This document shows positions 44,313 through 55,900 of a stretch of 64,000 nt of DNA, in pieces (within the stretch, counting starts at the first letter, position 1; the number at the start of each line of letters is the position of its first letter). The DNA is from Lonicera japonica (lineage: Eukaryota > Streptophyta > Magnoliopsida > Dipsacales > Caprifoliaceae), in NCBI GenBank assembly GCA_021464415.1, contig CM038468.1, forward strand, positions 930,001-994,000. The letters are read 5' to 3'. Under the pieces are notes generated by a model. That model had not been told where the DNA came from, ran no database searches, and worked only from the letters and a program-made list of their open reading frames with translations. Made by a program: the position numbers and the translations under genes.

Positions 44313-44909
44313 GCTAAGTGTCTCCCATGTGGAGGAGCGGCTTTAAGGTCCCAAGTTCCAAGAGGTAGTAGCTTCTCGCAAGGATCTTGGATAGGAGAAA
44401 TGTAGTAGGCTTCGGATAATTCAATCATATTAAGCGAAATTTTGGATCCAATAACCAAAAATCTCTTGTCCATGTCAAAGTTAAGCGATTATATATATAT
44501 ACTATCCACCAAGCTTGTTAGTATAGCGTTAGCCATGGTTGCTGAGGATCGCCAAATAAACAATGTTCTTGAAGACCTTTTTGCAGAAGAGGTAATTAAA
44601 ACAATAATATATTTATGTATATATACTTTGATTGAACAACATTATTCTGTGTTAATTAAGACATGTATCAAATCTTTTTGGACCTGCTACTACTAGGGGA
44701 ACGAGATGCGCATTCGTCAAGCGGAACTGTACCTTAATGAAAGGGAGGAACTGAGTTTTTACGAGGTGTTGTTACATGCCAGACAAAGGAGAGAGATAGT
44801 GATTGGGTACCATTTAGCTAACATAGAGAAAGCTGTCATCAACCCACCTTCCAAAAATGAGAAATGGAGGTGGTCAGTCAAAGATGTTCTTGTAGTAATA
44901 GCCGAGTAG
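44313..44909 (+). pseudogene. CASTOR: CASTOR ion-channel gene fragment (C-terminal exons), nonsense-mutated
   Basis: Two exons remain, 44313-44591 and 44697-44909, separated by a 105-bp GT..AG intron. They encode the last 164 codons of a CASTOR/POLLUX (DMI1) family nuclear-envelope channel, required in legumes for symbiotic calcium spiking. Recognisable blocks are SFSQGSWIGEM, ASDNSIILSEILDP, LAMVAEDRQIN..LFAEE, then GNEM and HARQRREIVIGYHLAN..AVINPPSKNEKWRWSVKDVLVVIAE followed by stop. Two consecutive TAG codons (44403-44408) stand where the family has Gln-Gln, so each is a single C-to-T change from CAG. The pore domain and all upstream exons are missing; a hAT MITE ends 48 bp before the first acceptor. 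A truncated, dead copy; an intact gene may exist elsewhere. CASTOR is preferred to POLLUX from memory of the rice sequence. Confidence 0.85.
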
Positions 44910-45412
44910 GAATGAATATGTTTGTTATTTTCCTTTGCTCTCTCTACATTTATATATATACAAGATAGCTCTTATGTGGAGGGTGTTCCGCTGAGCCAGC
45001 CTTTAGCTTTAAAATTTTGTCATCAATGTGTTAGGGATTGCATTTAGCGACTTAACAAGACAACTGAGAGCAAGTTAAGTGTATATATACATGGAGAGAG
45101 AGAGAGCAACGGCGCCTAGCCCTACTCTTAAATTCAACTTCAAAATCATTTGAGGTAGCTAAAGTTGACAAAGAGGTTACGCTCATGTCATATATAACCT
45201 TATTGTAGTCATATGCTTAATGATTTGTATAGCTCTGAAATAAAATTGTGCTTCCTGTTGATATCCTAGCAAAATGCAGATTAAGTTAATGCTCTCAAAA
45301 GAAGACGGCTTGAGGGGGAATATAGTGTATTCTTGAACACTTTGTATTATGTAAATGAGGAACAAGAGCAAAATTTTTTATTTCTCTAATATATGGGTGG
45401 ATGAATATGATG
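44910..45412. other. Intergenic DNA
   Basis: Nothing recognisable downstream of the CASTOR fragment. It has short AT runs and a (GA)n tract near 45095. The start may be the old CASTOR 3' untranslated region. Confidence 0.4.
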
Positions 45413-45877
45413 GGTAATTGACCTTTTACGCCCTTGAAGTTTAAGTGTTCTCTCACTTTGAGCCGATTTGCACTTCTATTCAAAATGAGATGCCTAGCTT
45501 GTCCATTTTCTGGATAGAAAATTGGCGAGGCGTCCAATTTTGGATGGAAATGGAACTTAGTTCAACCTTGAGGACCAAAATATATTAAATGGAACATTAA
45601 ATACCAAAGTGAGACAACACGTGAACTTTTGGAGAATAAAAAAGTCAAGTCTAATGTCTCATTTGCTACATTATGATCAAAAATAATTTGAACCAATTTG
45701 CACTTTTATTCAAAATAGGGCCTTGTATATTTTCTGGATAGAAAATTGACGGGGCATCTAATTTTGGATAGAAGTACAATTCAATTTAAATTTTAAGGAC
45801 CAAAAGATATCAAATGAAAGACTAAATATCAAATTGAGATAATAGGTAATTTTTTTGGATTCAAAAGGTCAATTACC
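45413..45877. mobile_element. Inverted-end element with an internal 230-bp duplication
   Basis: Ends are ggtaattgaccttttacg and, reverse-complemented, ggtaattgaccttttgaatc. No TSD found. The interior is two diverged copies offset by 230 bp (agccgatttgcacttctatt at 45461 and aaccaatttgcacttttatt at 45691). No coding sequence. Confidence 0.5.
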
Positions 45878-46012
45878 TGGATATGATTGATAGATTCTAT
45901 TTCTAAGCCTGTTAATAGAAATAAATTAACTATGGTTTTCTTAGAATTTGGTTCACGGTTAACGCACAAGCCTTTACCCCTTCCAAAATTAATTGAAGGC
46001 AATGACATTTTA

Positions 46013-46320
46013 GGCTCCGTTTGATAGCAATATGAAAAATGAAAAGAAAAATAACTAATTTATGTGAGAAGATAGAAAATAAGTTGAGGGATGTGGTGAG
46101 ATTAACTCTTGTTTTTTGCTTTTTTCCATGACAAAATTTTCTTTGGGTGATGGTGGAGAAATTTTTTTCACAAAATATTAAAGGAGGATAGAGGACATAT
46201 GCTCACAAAAATGAGTATGAGCTAGAGAGGATCTTACAATATGCCTCAACTTATTTTCCATCTTCTCACCTAATTTAGTTGCTTTTATTTTCATTTTTCA
46301 TGTTGCTATCAAACGGAGCC
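46013..46320. mobile_element. Tourist-like (PIF/Harbinger) MITE, 308 bp, TSD TTA
   Basis: TTA at 46010-46012 and 46321-46323. The ends are nearly perfect: GGCTCCGTTTGATAGCAA and its complement TTGCTATCAAACGGAGCC, and pairing continues inward for about 50 bp. No coding sequence. Confidence 0.92.
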
Positions 46321-46323
46321 TTA

Positions 46324-49103
46324 TATTTTCTATTTCAAAACATAAATAGTGGGTTTATTTACTTACCCTCCCTCTATATCTTATTTCCTTTAAAAAAGAA
46401 AAAAAATTATTTAACTACAATAGTGCAGCAGTTGATTACCGCACTCAGGACCACACCATTGGAGCTCCGGTAGTGGTTGCTGGAGCTTTGTCGGTGGACG
46501 CTCGTGACTGGCAACGGTAGTTAGTGAGGCCTAAGTGTGGTGAGATGGAAGCATGAATTAACAAGTGTAAAATGACATTGATTCTAAAGGAGTGTCCTTA
46601 TGATGCATAGATATTTTACAATGTCCTTGTTGCTACAAAAATCGTAAAGGAAACTCTCCGTGTGTTGGGTAGTAATAAGCTTTTCTTATAATGGGAAAGA
46701 TCTTGGGAGGAACCCTTATAAAATAAATCATTTCTATGATTAATATATCATTTTCAAATTATTTTATTAAAATTCTATTTTATTGAATTACATTGTGTAT
46801 ATTATATTTGGATATACTTGTTCCTTATATAACATTATATAACAGGTCAAGAAGAAAATAATTATTTTATTGAATTACATTGTCTATATTAGCAATGTAT
46901 AAATATATGCCTTACATATGGGTACTTACCAAGCCTCTTGACCCAATATTATAAGATTGTTATTGAGATAACATTGGGATCGACATGGTGTTCACAAGGT
47001 CGATTTTCGGCATTGTCAAAATAATGTTTACCAAGCGTGTCGAGATGCGCGAAAGCACCCAATCATTGGTTATAATATATTGTAATAAGTTTTTTTTAAC
47101 CAATACATAATGACCATATTTAATATATCAATTTTTATGTCAAATATTCATGTTTACATATAACAGGAAACAAATCAATTCGTGAGGAAATCACATGGAA
47201 GTGATTAAGCCTTTTGTTGGTCATCATCTCTCCTAAAATCAAGCCCATTGATTTGATCATTATTAGTGTGTCATAAAATATAAGGTGGTAATATAGTCAA
47301 ATTAGTTATATTTATTTGTAAAGTAGTGTATATCTTTAAAAATATAAAGTATAACTCCTCGAAGCAGTACTAATGTACTATAACGTAGCAAAGAAATAAT
47401 TACTTTGTCAATACAAATAGCCAAAATATATATACAAAACATACCTTTCATTATCATAAAAAATGCGATTTTAATAGTGTTGTTGGTTATCATAAAATAT
47501 TTGTACTTACCATTCATTATCCGATTTTGTTTATCATAAAATATATATACAAATACAATATTTATAGGGATTGCATTCTTTAAAAGAAGTAATTAGAAGG
47601 TTGCATATAAAATATTTCTTTCTCATGGACAATCTCTTAAAAGTCCTTGTACCTAACATAATTAACATGGCCAGCTTTCGTCCCCCTCGATTAATTCTCA
47701 TTCGCGGATCTAAGCCTACTGCTGACCACAATTGTTATGTGGCTGCCAGAAATCGACTAGAAGAGTTCTCGGTCGACCCCAAAACTTAAATGCAATAATA
47801 GTCAAGCCATTGAACCACATCATGTAATTAAAAACGCCTAATGAAAAATTGAGATCTGCTCAATTATTTTATAATTGATTAAGGAATTTAATCTATTAAT
47901 TTCCACCCCAAGATGACCATATGATGTGTACTCATATTAATAAAATGTTTTGACGGCAACTTGTTTGTTTGAAATGAATTGGCCGGCGTCTTAATTTGTT
48001 TATTAAAATGCAAATATTCTACCCACTAACCACAATTTCAAATCAATGACCTCACTTTTAACTTTGATACTTTTTAAAAAAAAAAATATTAATTACAACT
48101 TAAAGGTAATGGAACATTAGTTTTAATGCTGAGATTTTGTACTTATTCAGAAGCGCCTAAATTCAATTATGAAACCGAATTATAATTGTTTTTCTTATTT
48201 TGCTCATTTATTTAGTTTTTTAGTAAAAATATTATTTGATAGAACGGGAACCCGCAAGTTCTAGGTTAAAATGGAAAAAAACTTGCCATTTGGCAACTTT
48301 ATTTATTAAAAAAAAATATTCATCACTTAGATATTTGTGTACATAAAAATAAAGCACGCACTACAATTGTGTGCACTGTGTGTCTAGCATCCTAAAACTG
48401 AACCGAAATTTGAAACATTTAAAAAAAATAAAATGCAACTATCAATATGAGACAATGATAGAATTAATTTAATAGTAGTATTTTCTCACCAATTAATAAT
48501 AACAAAAGTAATAAAAGTAATAATTCTAATTTCACATGAAAAATACCCCCAACCCTTTGTCCCAAATAAAGAGTTACATCTTTCTCTTTCACATGTTCTC
48601 AATTACGAGTCAAGCTAATACCAAATTTCGGAATCGTAAAACACCTTTCATCTTAAATTGATAGTCTTATAATTATTATTATTATTGAATGTCTCAAATC
48701 GATAGTCTAATTTTTTTTTCAAGAGATAATTAATATACAAAATCCCATAATAAAAAAATATTATATTATTAAGCATAAATTAAATTACAGTTAGTAATTC
48801 CTTAAACAATACCCAAACAATACCAAAGTCAAAGTAACTCTATGAAAAGGACGTTATTGAGCAAAATATGTTATTTAAACAAACATACTTCAATCTCTTT
48901 TAACAAGCTGCCGTCTTCAAGTAAAAGCCAAGAAAGAAAGGCCAACACTAATGACAAGCCGCCACGTGGAAAGACTTTGTTGGCACGTAAATATTGTAAT
49001 CACCATATTGACCAAGCTCTCCATTCACTTATTTTCCTATTGTGAACCTCTAATCTGCAATCACACACATCTTTCTCTCTCTCATATATTAGCGAAGGCA
49101 AAA
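46324..49103. other. Long AT-rich intergenic region upstream of the NLR pseudogene
   Basis: No gene recognised over 2.8 kb. A stretch less AT-rich near 46430-46540 and a short plus-strand frame at 47571-47789 show no known domain. Around 48600-48720, tctcaaatcgatagtct resembles a Stowaway subterminal sequence. The last 80 bp, with a CT-rich tctttctctctctca tract, look like the NLR 5' leader. Confidence 0.45.
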
Positions 49104-52100
49104 ATGGCTGATGTTTTACTAGATGTTATCATAGAGGGAGTATCAAAGAAGGTGATTTCACTAATTGGTGAAGAGATTGGCCTTGTATGGGGTTTCAAGA
49201 AAGAACTAGATAGGCTTAGTGAATCATTAACCATGATTCGAGCCGTTCTACATGATGCCGAGGCAAGACAAGTGCAAGAAGAGGCCGTGAAGCTATGGAT
49301 GGAGAGGCTTAAAGGTGTAGCCGATGATGCTGATACTGTTTTGGACGAGTTTGGTTACGAAATTCTTCGACGTAAAGTTGAGATCAAAAATCAAATGACA
49401 AGAAAGGTACTCTCATTCTTCTCATTCTCTAACCCCGTTGCATTTCGTCATAAAATGGTTCATAAGATCAAGAACGTTGATACATCCTTGAAAAAGATTA
49501 ACAAAGAAGCAATCGATTTTGGCCTCCAAAGTGGAGGTGTGGATGCAGTTCCTCTTCGAGTCACTTTAAATCGAGAGAGTGATTCTTTCCTTGACAATTT
49601 AGGAGTCGTTGGAAGGGAAAATGAAGCATCGAAAATAGTGAAAATGTTGATCAACTCTGGTAATCGGGAAGTTCTTTCTGTTATTCCCATAGTGGGAATT
49701 GGTGGACTCGGAAAAACAACTTTGGCTAAACTGATATACAATGATGAACAAATAATGAAACATTTCGATCACAGAATATGGGTATGTGTATCTGATAAGT
49801 TCGATACCAAAAGCCTTCTAATAATGATCTTGGAATCTCTTAAAGGAACAAAGTGCGAAGTACAAAGTAAGAACACTATACTTCTAGACCTTGAAAAACA
49901 GCTGGGAGAGAAGAAATATCTTTTGATACTTAAGGACGTATGGAATGAAGATATAGTTGAGTGGGAGGGTTTTAAGAGTTGTTTATTGGGCGTTAATACA
50001 ACCGAGGGAAACAGCATTATTGTCACCACTCGTAAGCGAGGGGTGGGGTCTGTTGTGGGGACATGTGAACCGCATGATTTGGAAGGATTATCACAAGATG
50101 ATTGTTGGTCCATATTCAAGCAAAAGGCATTTGCGGTCGGAGGAGCCCCAAAAACTCTAGAATTAGAGGCCATCGGACTTAAAATTGCGAAGAAGTGCCA
50201 AGGAGTTCCATTAGTAGCAAAGGTCATTGGGGGCACGATGTTTTCTAAGAAGGAGAGAAACGAGTGGTTGGAAGTTCAAGATAGCATGATTTGGGATTCA
50301 AGTGTAGGTCAAAAAGGAGTTTTGGATATATTGAGGCTAAGTTTCGATCATTTGCCATCACTAGCTCTTAAGAAATGTTTTGCATATTGTTCGATTTTTC
50401 CCAAGGATTGCAATATAAAAAAGAAGAAACTAATTCAACTCTGGATGGCCGTGGGATTCCTTCAACCAGACGAGGGGAGTAACAAGATGATGGAGGACGT
50501 AGGTAATGAGGTTTTTAATGCTTTATTATGGAATTCGTTGTTCCAAGATGTAAAAGTGGACAAGTATGATTATGTCGTTGGTTGTAAAATGCATGATCTT
50601 GGAAAATCTATTTCAAAACAAGAAAGCTTCAGTTCAGAGGATTCAAATCTGAATGATATTCCTCGTGCTTGACACCTAGCATTGTATTCGGATGGTATAA
50701 TGTTGTCAAATGAAAAGGCCAAATATTTGCACACGTTATTTTCACGAGGCGGTTTGCATACAAACACCTTGTTTGACTTCAAGTGCCTGCGTGTTCTAAG
50801 TTTTACAAGGGCTTCGATCAATAAATTGCCAAGTTCAATTAGCAAACTGATTCATTTGAGGTACCTCGACTTGTCACACTCTAAAATTAGAGTTCTTCCA
50901 AAATCCATTGGCAAACTTTACAATTTGCAAACTTTAAGATTGAACTGTTGTTGGAACTTACTGAAGCTGCTAAATGAGGTGTGTAATTTGATAAGCTTGA
51001 GACACATCCATTATAAAGAACATTACCAAATGCCACAACAAATGGGGCAGTTAACTAATCTTCAAACATTGCCGATCTATAAAGTGAGTCGATTCTCAGG
51101 TTATCGAATTGAAGTGCTTGGGCATTTGAAACAGCTAAGGGGTAAAGTAGAGATACATAATCTTGAAGAAGTGATTTGTAGAGAAGAAGCTCAAAAGGCA
51201 GATTTATTGACAAAGAAAGATTTGTGCAAGTTGACATTTGTGTGGATTGATTACAAGAATGGCAATATGAACGACGAGGAAGTTTTGGAAGGCCTACAAC
51301 CTCACCCGAATCTCAAGAGCCTAACGATTATTAAATACATGGGCAATAATTTCCCCTCGTGGATGATGAACATTGACAATTTGGTGGAGATAAGTTTAAT
51401 TGACGGCAAGAAATGTAAGCAAATCCCAATGCTTGGCAACTACCGCACCTACGGGATCTTGCATTGACCAGAATGGATGAGTTGAAGTCCATAGATGCAT
51501 CATTCTATGGTGATGCTAGTGAACCAGTAGTATTGTTTCCATTTTTGGTAAGTTTGAAGCTATTTGCACTGCCCAACTTGGAAGAATGGAAGGAGACAAA
51601 AGTAATGTGTCCTTGCCTTGAGAACTTGACAATCAAGCATTGTCATAAATTGACCGCCGTCCCAAGCCATTTTCCAAGTCTAAAACTATTGATAATTTCT
51701 CACGTGAACATTAGCTCGCTGCTAACAAAGATATGCGCCAACAAATCCTTGACTACTCTCGCGGTCTTGCACATTAAACAGGTTTTAGAGCTCACTACTC
51801 TACCGGATTCGCTGTTTCAGATCAATAATTACCTTACGGAGCTTTCTATAAAAGATTGCCCCATTTTAACACATGTCCCTAACAAATCACTTCGATCACT
51901 CGAAATTTATAGATGCCCGAAACTAACTTATCTGCCTAAGGGTCTCAATAACCTTCGAGATTTGAAGATCGAAGATTGTGAAGGGTTAGCATTTCTTCCA
52001 AGTGGGGCCCTAAATTCCTTCACCTCTCTCAAGAATTTGACCATAAAAAATTGCAATAAACTGGTCTCATTGCCGGAGTTGCAGCAACTGCATTGTTCTC

Positions 52101-52585
52101 TCTCGTTTTTAGAAGTAATACACTGCAACAAATTAAACAATTTGCCAGAGGATTTAGGCTATTTGACTCAGTTAAACACGTTAAAAATCGTCCCTTTCTC
52201 AAAGGAGCTTGATTCATTCTCGAGCCTCAATGGTATCCAAAATTTAAGGTCATCACTCGTTTGTGTAGAATTGTTTGGGCACCCGCACTGGGAATCTTTA
52301 CCAGGGGCACTCCAACATGTCACTGCCTTGACTCAGATACAGTTACATGATTTTGGAGTGGAAGCTTTGCCAGAATGGTTTGGAAACTTCTTGTTTCTCA
52401 AACATCTCATCATAGTTGGGTGCAAGAAACTAAAGTATCTACCAAACATGGAACGGCTCGGCAAATAAGAGATGCTGCAGATCTGCGAGTGCCCCCTTTT
52501 AAAGGAAACACAGGGTGAGTGGTTCAAAACTGTCCCATATCAAACCAACATCGACATTGATTTTTACAGAGCAAAACGCCCCTAA
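49104..52585 (+). pseudogene. CC-NBS-LRR (RGA/RPP13-type) disease-resistance gene, inactivated
   Basis: Intronless. The Met at 49104 (MADVLLDVIIEGVSKKV) is the usual CNL start; the frame is open further upstream but without similarity. The order is Rx-type coiled coil (1 to about 150), NB-ARC with P-loop GIGGLGKTT (198-206), kinase-2 LLILKDVW (273-280), GVPL (367), CFAYCSIFPKD and an intact MHD (496-498), then many leucine-rich repeats. Lesions: TGA at 50670-50672 (codon 523), where CGA would be expected; a one-base deletion at about 51437/51438; and TAA at 52466-52468, after which the old frame runs to 52585. Kinase-2 also has Lys for the first of its two Asp. The CC-NBS part could still be made as a truncated 522-residue protein. 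NLRs trigger immune cell death on effector recognition; this copy should not work in full length. Confidence 0.9.
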
Positions 52586-53510
52586 TTAGAAGTTCCACGT
52601 GAGTTTCTCTTCTCCAAATTTTTGTACTATGTACTTGGTGTAACTTTATTTTGTAGAGTTTAATTTATATACCATCCATCTTATTTAAATAGGTGAAGTC
52701 TTGGATAATTGTGACGGAAAAAGGGTTCATCTTTCATCGAATGGGTTTGTGAATAATATTCTTCTCTTCACAGTTCAAGAGTATGTATATACGGCATATA
52801 TTGATATCACCCGTATGTACTTTTCCAGTAAAGGCTCCTCTAAACTGTGCCTCTCGTAGTGAATTAAATGCGTGTTCCATCCGCTGGTTTGGGATTAAAC
52901 GAAGGAACCAGTCGAGGAGTGAATAAGCGCAGTGGCTGATTACAAAAGCATGGTATATAACTATATATAGTACCAACTATGTATGAGAATCCAGTTGTTT
53001 CTTTTCGCTTATTGCTGTTCATTAAAATCGACAGGCTTTCTGTAAATAAATATTTGAATTTTAACAAATGAGCAAGTTTTAATTCATTTTGTTTTTTGTT
53101 TTGCTGGTGCCGATCACAGCATGTTTGCATTGAGGATGCTATTGAAGAATTGGGGTGGTAACTACAGATAGAATCTGTTAAACTGATGGTGTTGGAGAAA
53201 GTAGATTGAATAATTAGTTTAGATATTGCAACTTAATTTGCTAGTTTTTGTATTCTCTCATCTTGGCTGTTGTTTTGTTTAGTTTGATTCTCTACTGGGT
53301 TTTATTATACCCCGTTTTCTCTTGTAAAAACTGAGTTCTTTTGACAGAAACCTTCGATTATTGTCGCAATAGAAAACTGAACAATGTACTATCTGCTCAA
53401 ATTCTCAAACTATTTGTGAATTACGATAAAGGATAATAGATACTGTTTTCAATTAGTTTCTGTCATGGTTTATTTAGTCCATCACAGACGATAATAGTTT
53501 CAAGAAACAA
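52586..53510. other. 3' flank of the NLR pseudogene
   Basis: No recognised coding sequence. It probably contains the old 3' untranslated region, with a possible untranslated intron (gtgagtttctcttc at 52599). AT-rich with gtttttgtattctctcat-type sequence typical of plant 3' ends. Confidence 0.4.
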
Positions 53511-53513
53511 TTA

Positions 53514-53814
53514 GGATCCGGTCCCCGAATTCAAACATTTTTAGGATAGAGTCCCTGGCCTATTTTCTTAAAGGAAGCAGTAGATGCTGTTTCACATTAT
53601 TTGCCAAATCGTATCTCTTGGCCGCAATCAGTATCTCTCGACTGCAACCAGTATCTCTTGGTTCTGCAACCAGTATCTCCTGGTTGCAGGACCAGGAGAT
53701 ATTGGTTTCAGCTGGGAGAGATTGTTTGGCAAATGCTGTTTCCAGGGACAACATCCTTTAAAAAAATATTGGTGGACCGCATCCTAAATATTTCAAAACT
53801 TAGAGACCGGATCC
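53514..53814. mobile_element. MITE, 301 bp, TSD TTA, with internal repeats
   Basis: TTA at 53511-53513 and 53815-53817. Ends are GGATCCGGTCCCCGAATTC and, reverse-complemented, GGATCCGGTCTCTAAGTTTT. The middle has three direct copies of an aaccagtatctc-type unit (around 53620-53690) and a palindrome tctcctggttgcaggaccaggaga split by a short loop. PIF/Harbinger-type by target site. Confidence 0.78.
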
Positions 53815-53817
53815 TTA

Positions 53818-55900
53818 AAGCCCCCACGTTCGAATGTGTTACAAGTATAAGCTAAAAGTTATAGGGCTTAACAAGTGGGTTTGATTAAGTACCATCTTTT
53901 TTGCAAATTACATAATTTCCTTTGTGTAATTCATTGTATCAGTGTCAGGATTTCCTCCTACTTTGATGAATACAAGGATTATGTGTTGTACGTTTTGATT
54001 TTGTTTGTATCTTATGTTACAATTACTGTACTAATACTATACAATGTGGCTGAGCTGAGATTAAGAATAACAGTCCAAATAGGACAAGAAATGTGTATTA
54101 TTGTATTCGATAAATTTTATTTTTTTAATAATGTACTGTTATCTTCCGCTTGAAAATAAATTGAGTAAAAAATTAGATAAACAAGTCTTTGGCCGAAACC
54201 ATGTCTTTGAACCATAAACTAGTCGATCACCGCTCTAACTGGGTTCTCAAGAAGTAGAGGGGATAAGTTGGAGAAAGAGACAGAGAAAGACAGGCTGATT
54301 CAGGAATTTTGCAGAGGTGGGCTAATGTAGATACTTTACGGCTGGACTGTGCTAGAACTGAAAACTTGACATATTACATCACTGAAAAGAAATTTGGGCT
54401 GGGCTACAAGCTCGGCAGCTTGGGGCTGGATCTGCCTTGGGGGGAGAGAGCGAGAGACCATTAACACACTACCAAATTCTTTCTAAACCTTTTTCCATCA
54501 AATATGTGTCGAACACAAATAGAAGTTGAAATTATGAGGAAGTAATAAACACACACGTATTAGAAATTGCAGAAACTACAAACCGAAATAAAGATGCGAA
54601 AATTATGCTTTCCAAGAATTAGATACTCACAAGTTGCGTGTATTACAAATTGTCAATGGTTTGGAACACTCTCGTCCTCTTAACAAGGTCCCTAGATTGT
54701 ATATCAATTAAGGCTGGCTTAGTTTCTCAGCAACTGAATCATTCTTCGAAGCAATTTCTTGTAAGGAGAACCTGCAACCCATGCACACAATGTACAATAT
54801 ATATACATATGGCATATTAACAATCTTACACAACGGTGAGTATACTTTAATACTAATATTGTTTTCCCCGCAACTAAAAGGGAGCAAACATAACTAATAT
54901 GCATATATTTCAATAGGGTAATGTAGCACAAGAGCTCCTTTCAAATTTAAATTTAAGGGATTGACACTTTACGTAGTTACGTTTAAATTTCAATCTAAGG
55001 TACGCATTTTTGTTTACCTAAAATACCTCTTTCATCCTATATTTTCTTTTTTGTTAAAATATGTATTTGACCAGCGGCTGCCGCCACCTCTTATTGCCCC
55101 ACTGCCAGACCACCACCTGAGACGCACAACGATGGCGGTGATTGGTGATGCCTAGTGACTACCATGGGTGAGAAGGAAAAAAGGTTTCTGACAATGGTAT
55201 AATTGACCTTTAACAATTTACAAAAAATAATTTATTTATTTTTTTTAATAAAAAAGGGTATTGTGCTTGTGATGCACAACCGTTGTGAAATGCCCTTTGA
55301 GACTAAATTCTGAACGAAGCCCTCTGTGTTAGATAGAAGTAAGGTGTCTTTCCAATGGCCATAACTCACTCCTCCATTAAGGAGGTTGTGAGTTCAAATC
55401 CCCCTTGGCCCCTCCCCCATCGATGTACTAAATAAGGATTTTGGGAGGTGTCCCTACGATCCATTTCCTCTATTTTCAATTATTGACTGCCAATTTAACT
55501 ACTGAATGTCCGCACATGCAAAACATTATGATGAAACTGTGGATAAAACTCATATTAAGAGTCAGATTTAGAAAATAAATGTAGCATATTTGATAATGGC
55601 TAATTAAGATTCAATTTCATAACTGATTAAATGAAAACTAGTGTTACTTTAGAAAGCTAGACTTTCAAATAGCGACTCTTAATTTGACACCAATATTTTA
55701 CCAAATTTTTTTACCATCATGCAGTGAGTGTGCATCAGAACGCTTAAGCTACTGATCCATATCAAGATATAAAATTAGGGTTATAATAACCCTTGGCTCT
55801 CATTTGAGTATGCCAAACCAATTACATTACCTTTTACAATTTTATAAGAATTTGATAGAAATCAAAGGAGTGGAGAATACAGTGCTTATCGATAAACATA
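53818..55900. other. Intergenic DNA between NLR pseudogene and HAD gene
   Basis: No convincing gene. The plus-strand frame at 53875-54153 is a hydrophobic, low-complexity frame without a domain. A minus-strand exon-like piece at about 54715-54775 has an acceptor and a short frame ending in stop, but no partner exons. Around 55340-55440 the sequence gtgagttcaaatccccc resembles a Pol III B box and may be a tRNA-derived SINE remnant. Confidence 0.4.

Noticed and set aside
47571..47789. 72-codon plus-strand frame
   Set aside because: Some less AT-rich sequence, but no domain, splice signals or neighbours supporting a gene.
53875..54153. 92-codon hydrophobic plus-strand frame as a membrane protein
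   Set aside because: AT-rich composition produces such frames by chance; there is no recognisable domain, promoter or splice partner.
54715..54775. Minus-strand exon-like piece with an acceptor and stop
   Set aside because: Only about 20 codons, no partner exons, no recognised family.
55340..55440. tRNA gene or SINE suggested by a B-box-like gttcaaatcc
   Set aside because: No cloverleaf can be drawn and the A box is weak. It may be a SINE remnant but there is no tail or TSD.
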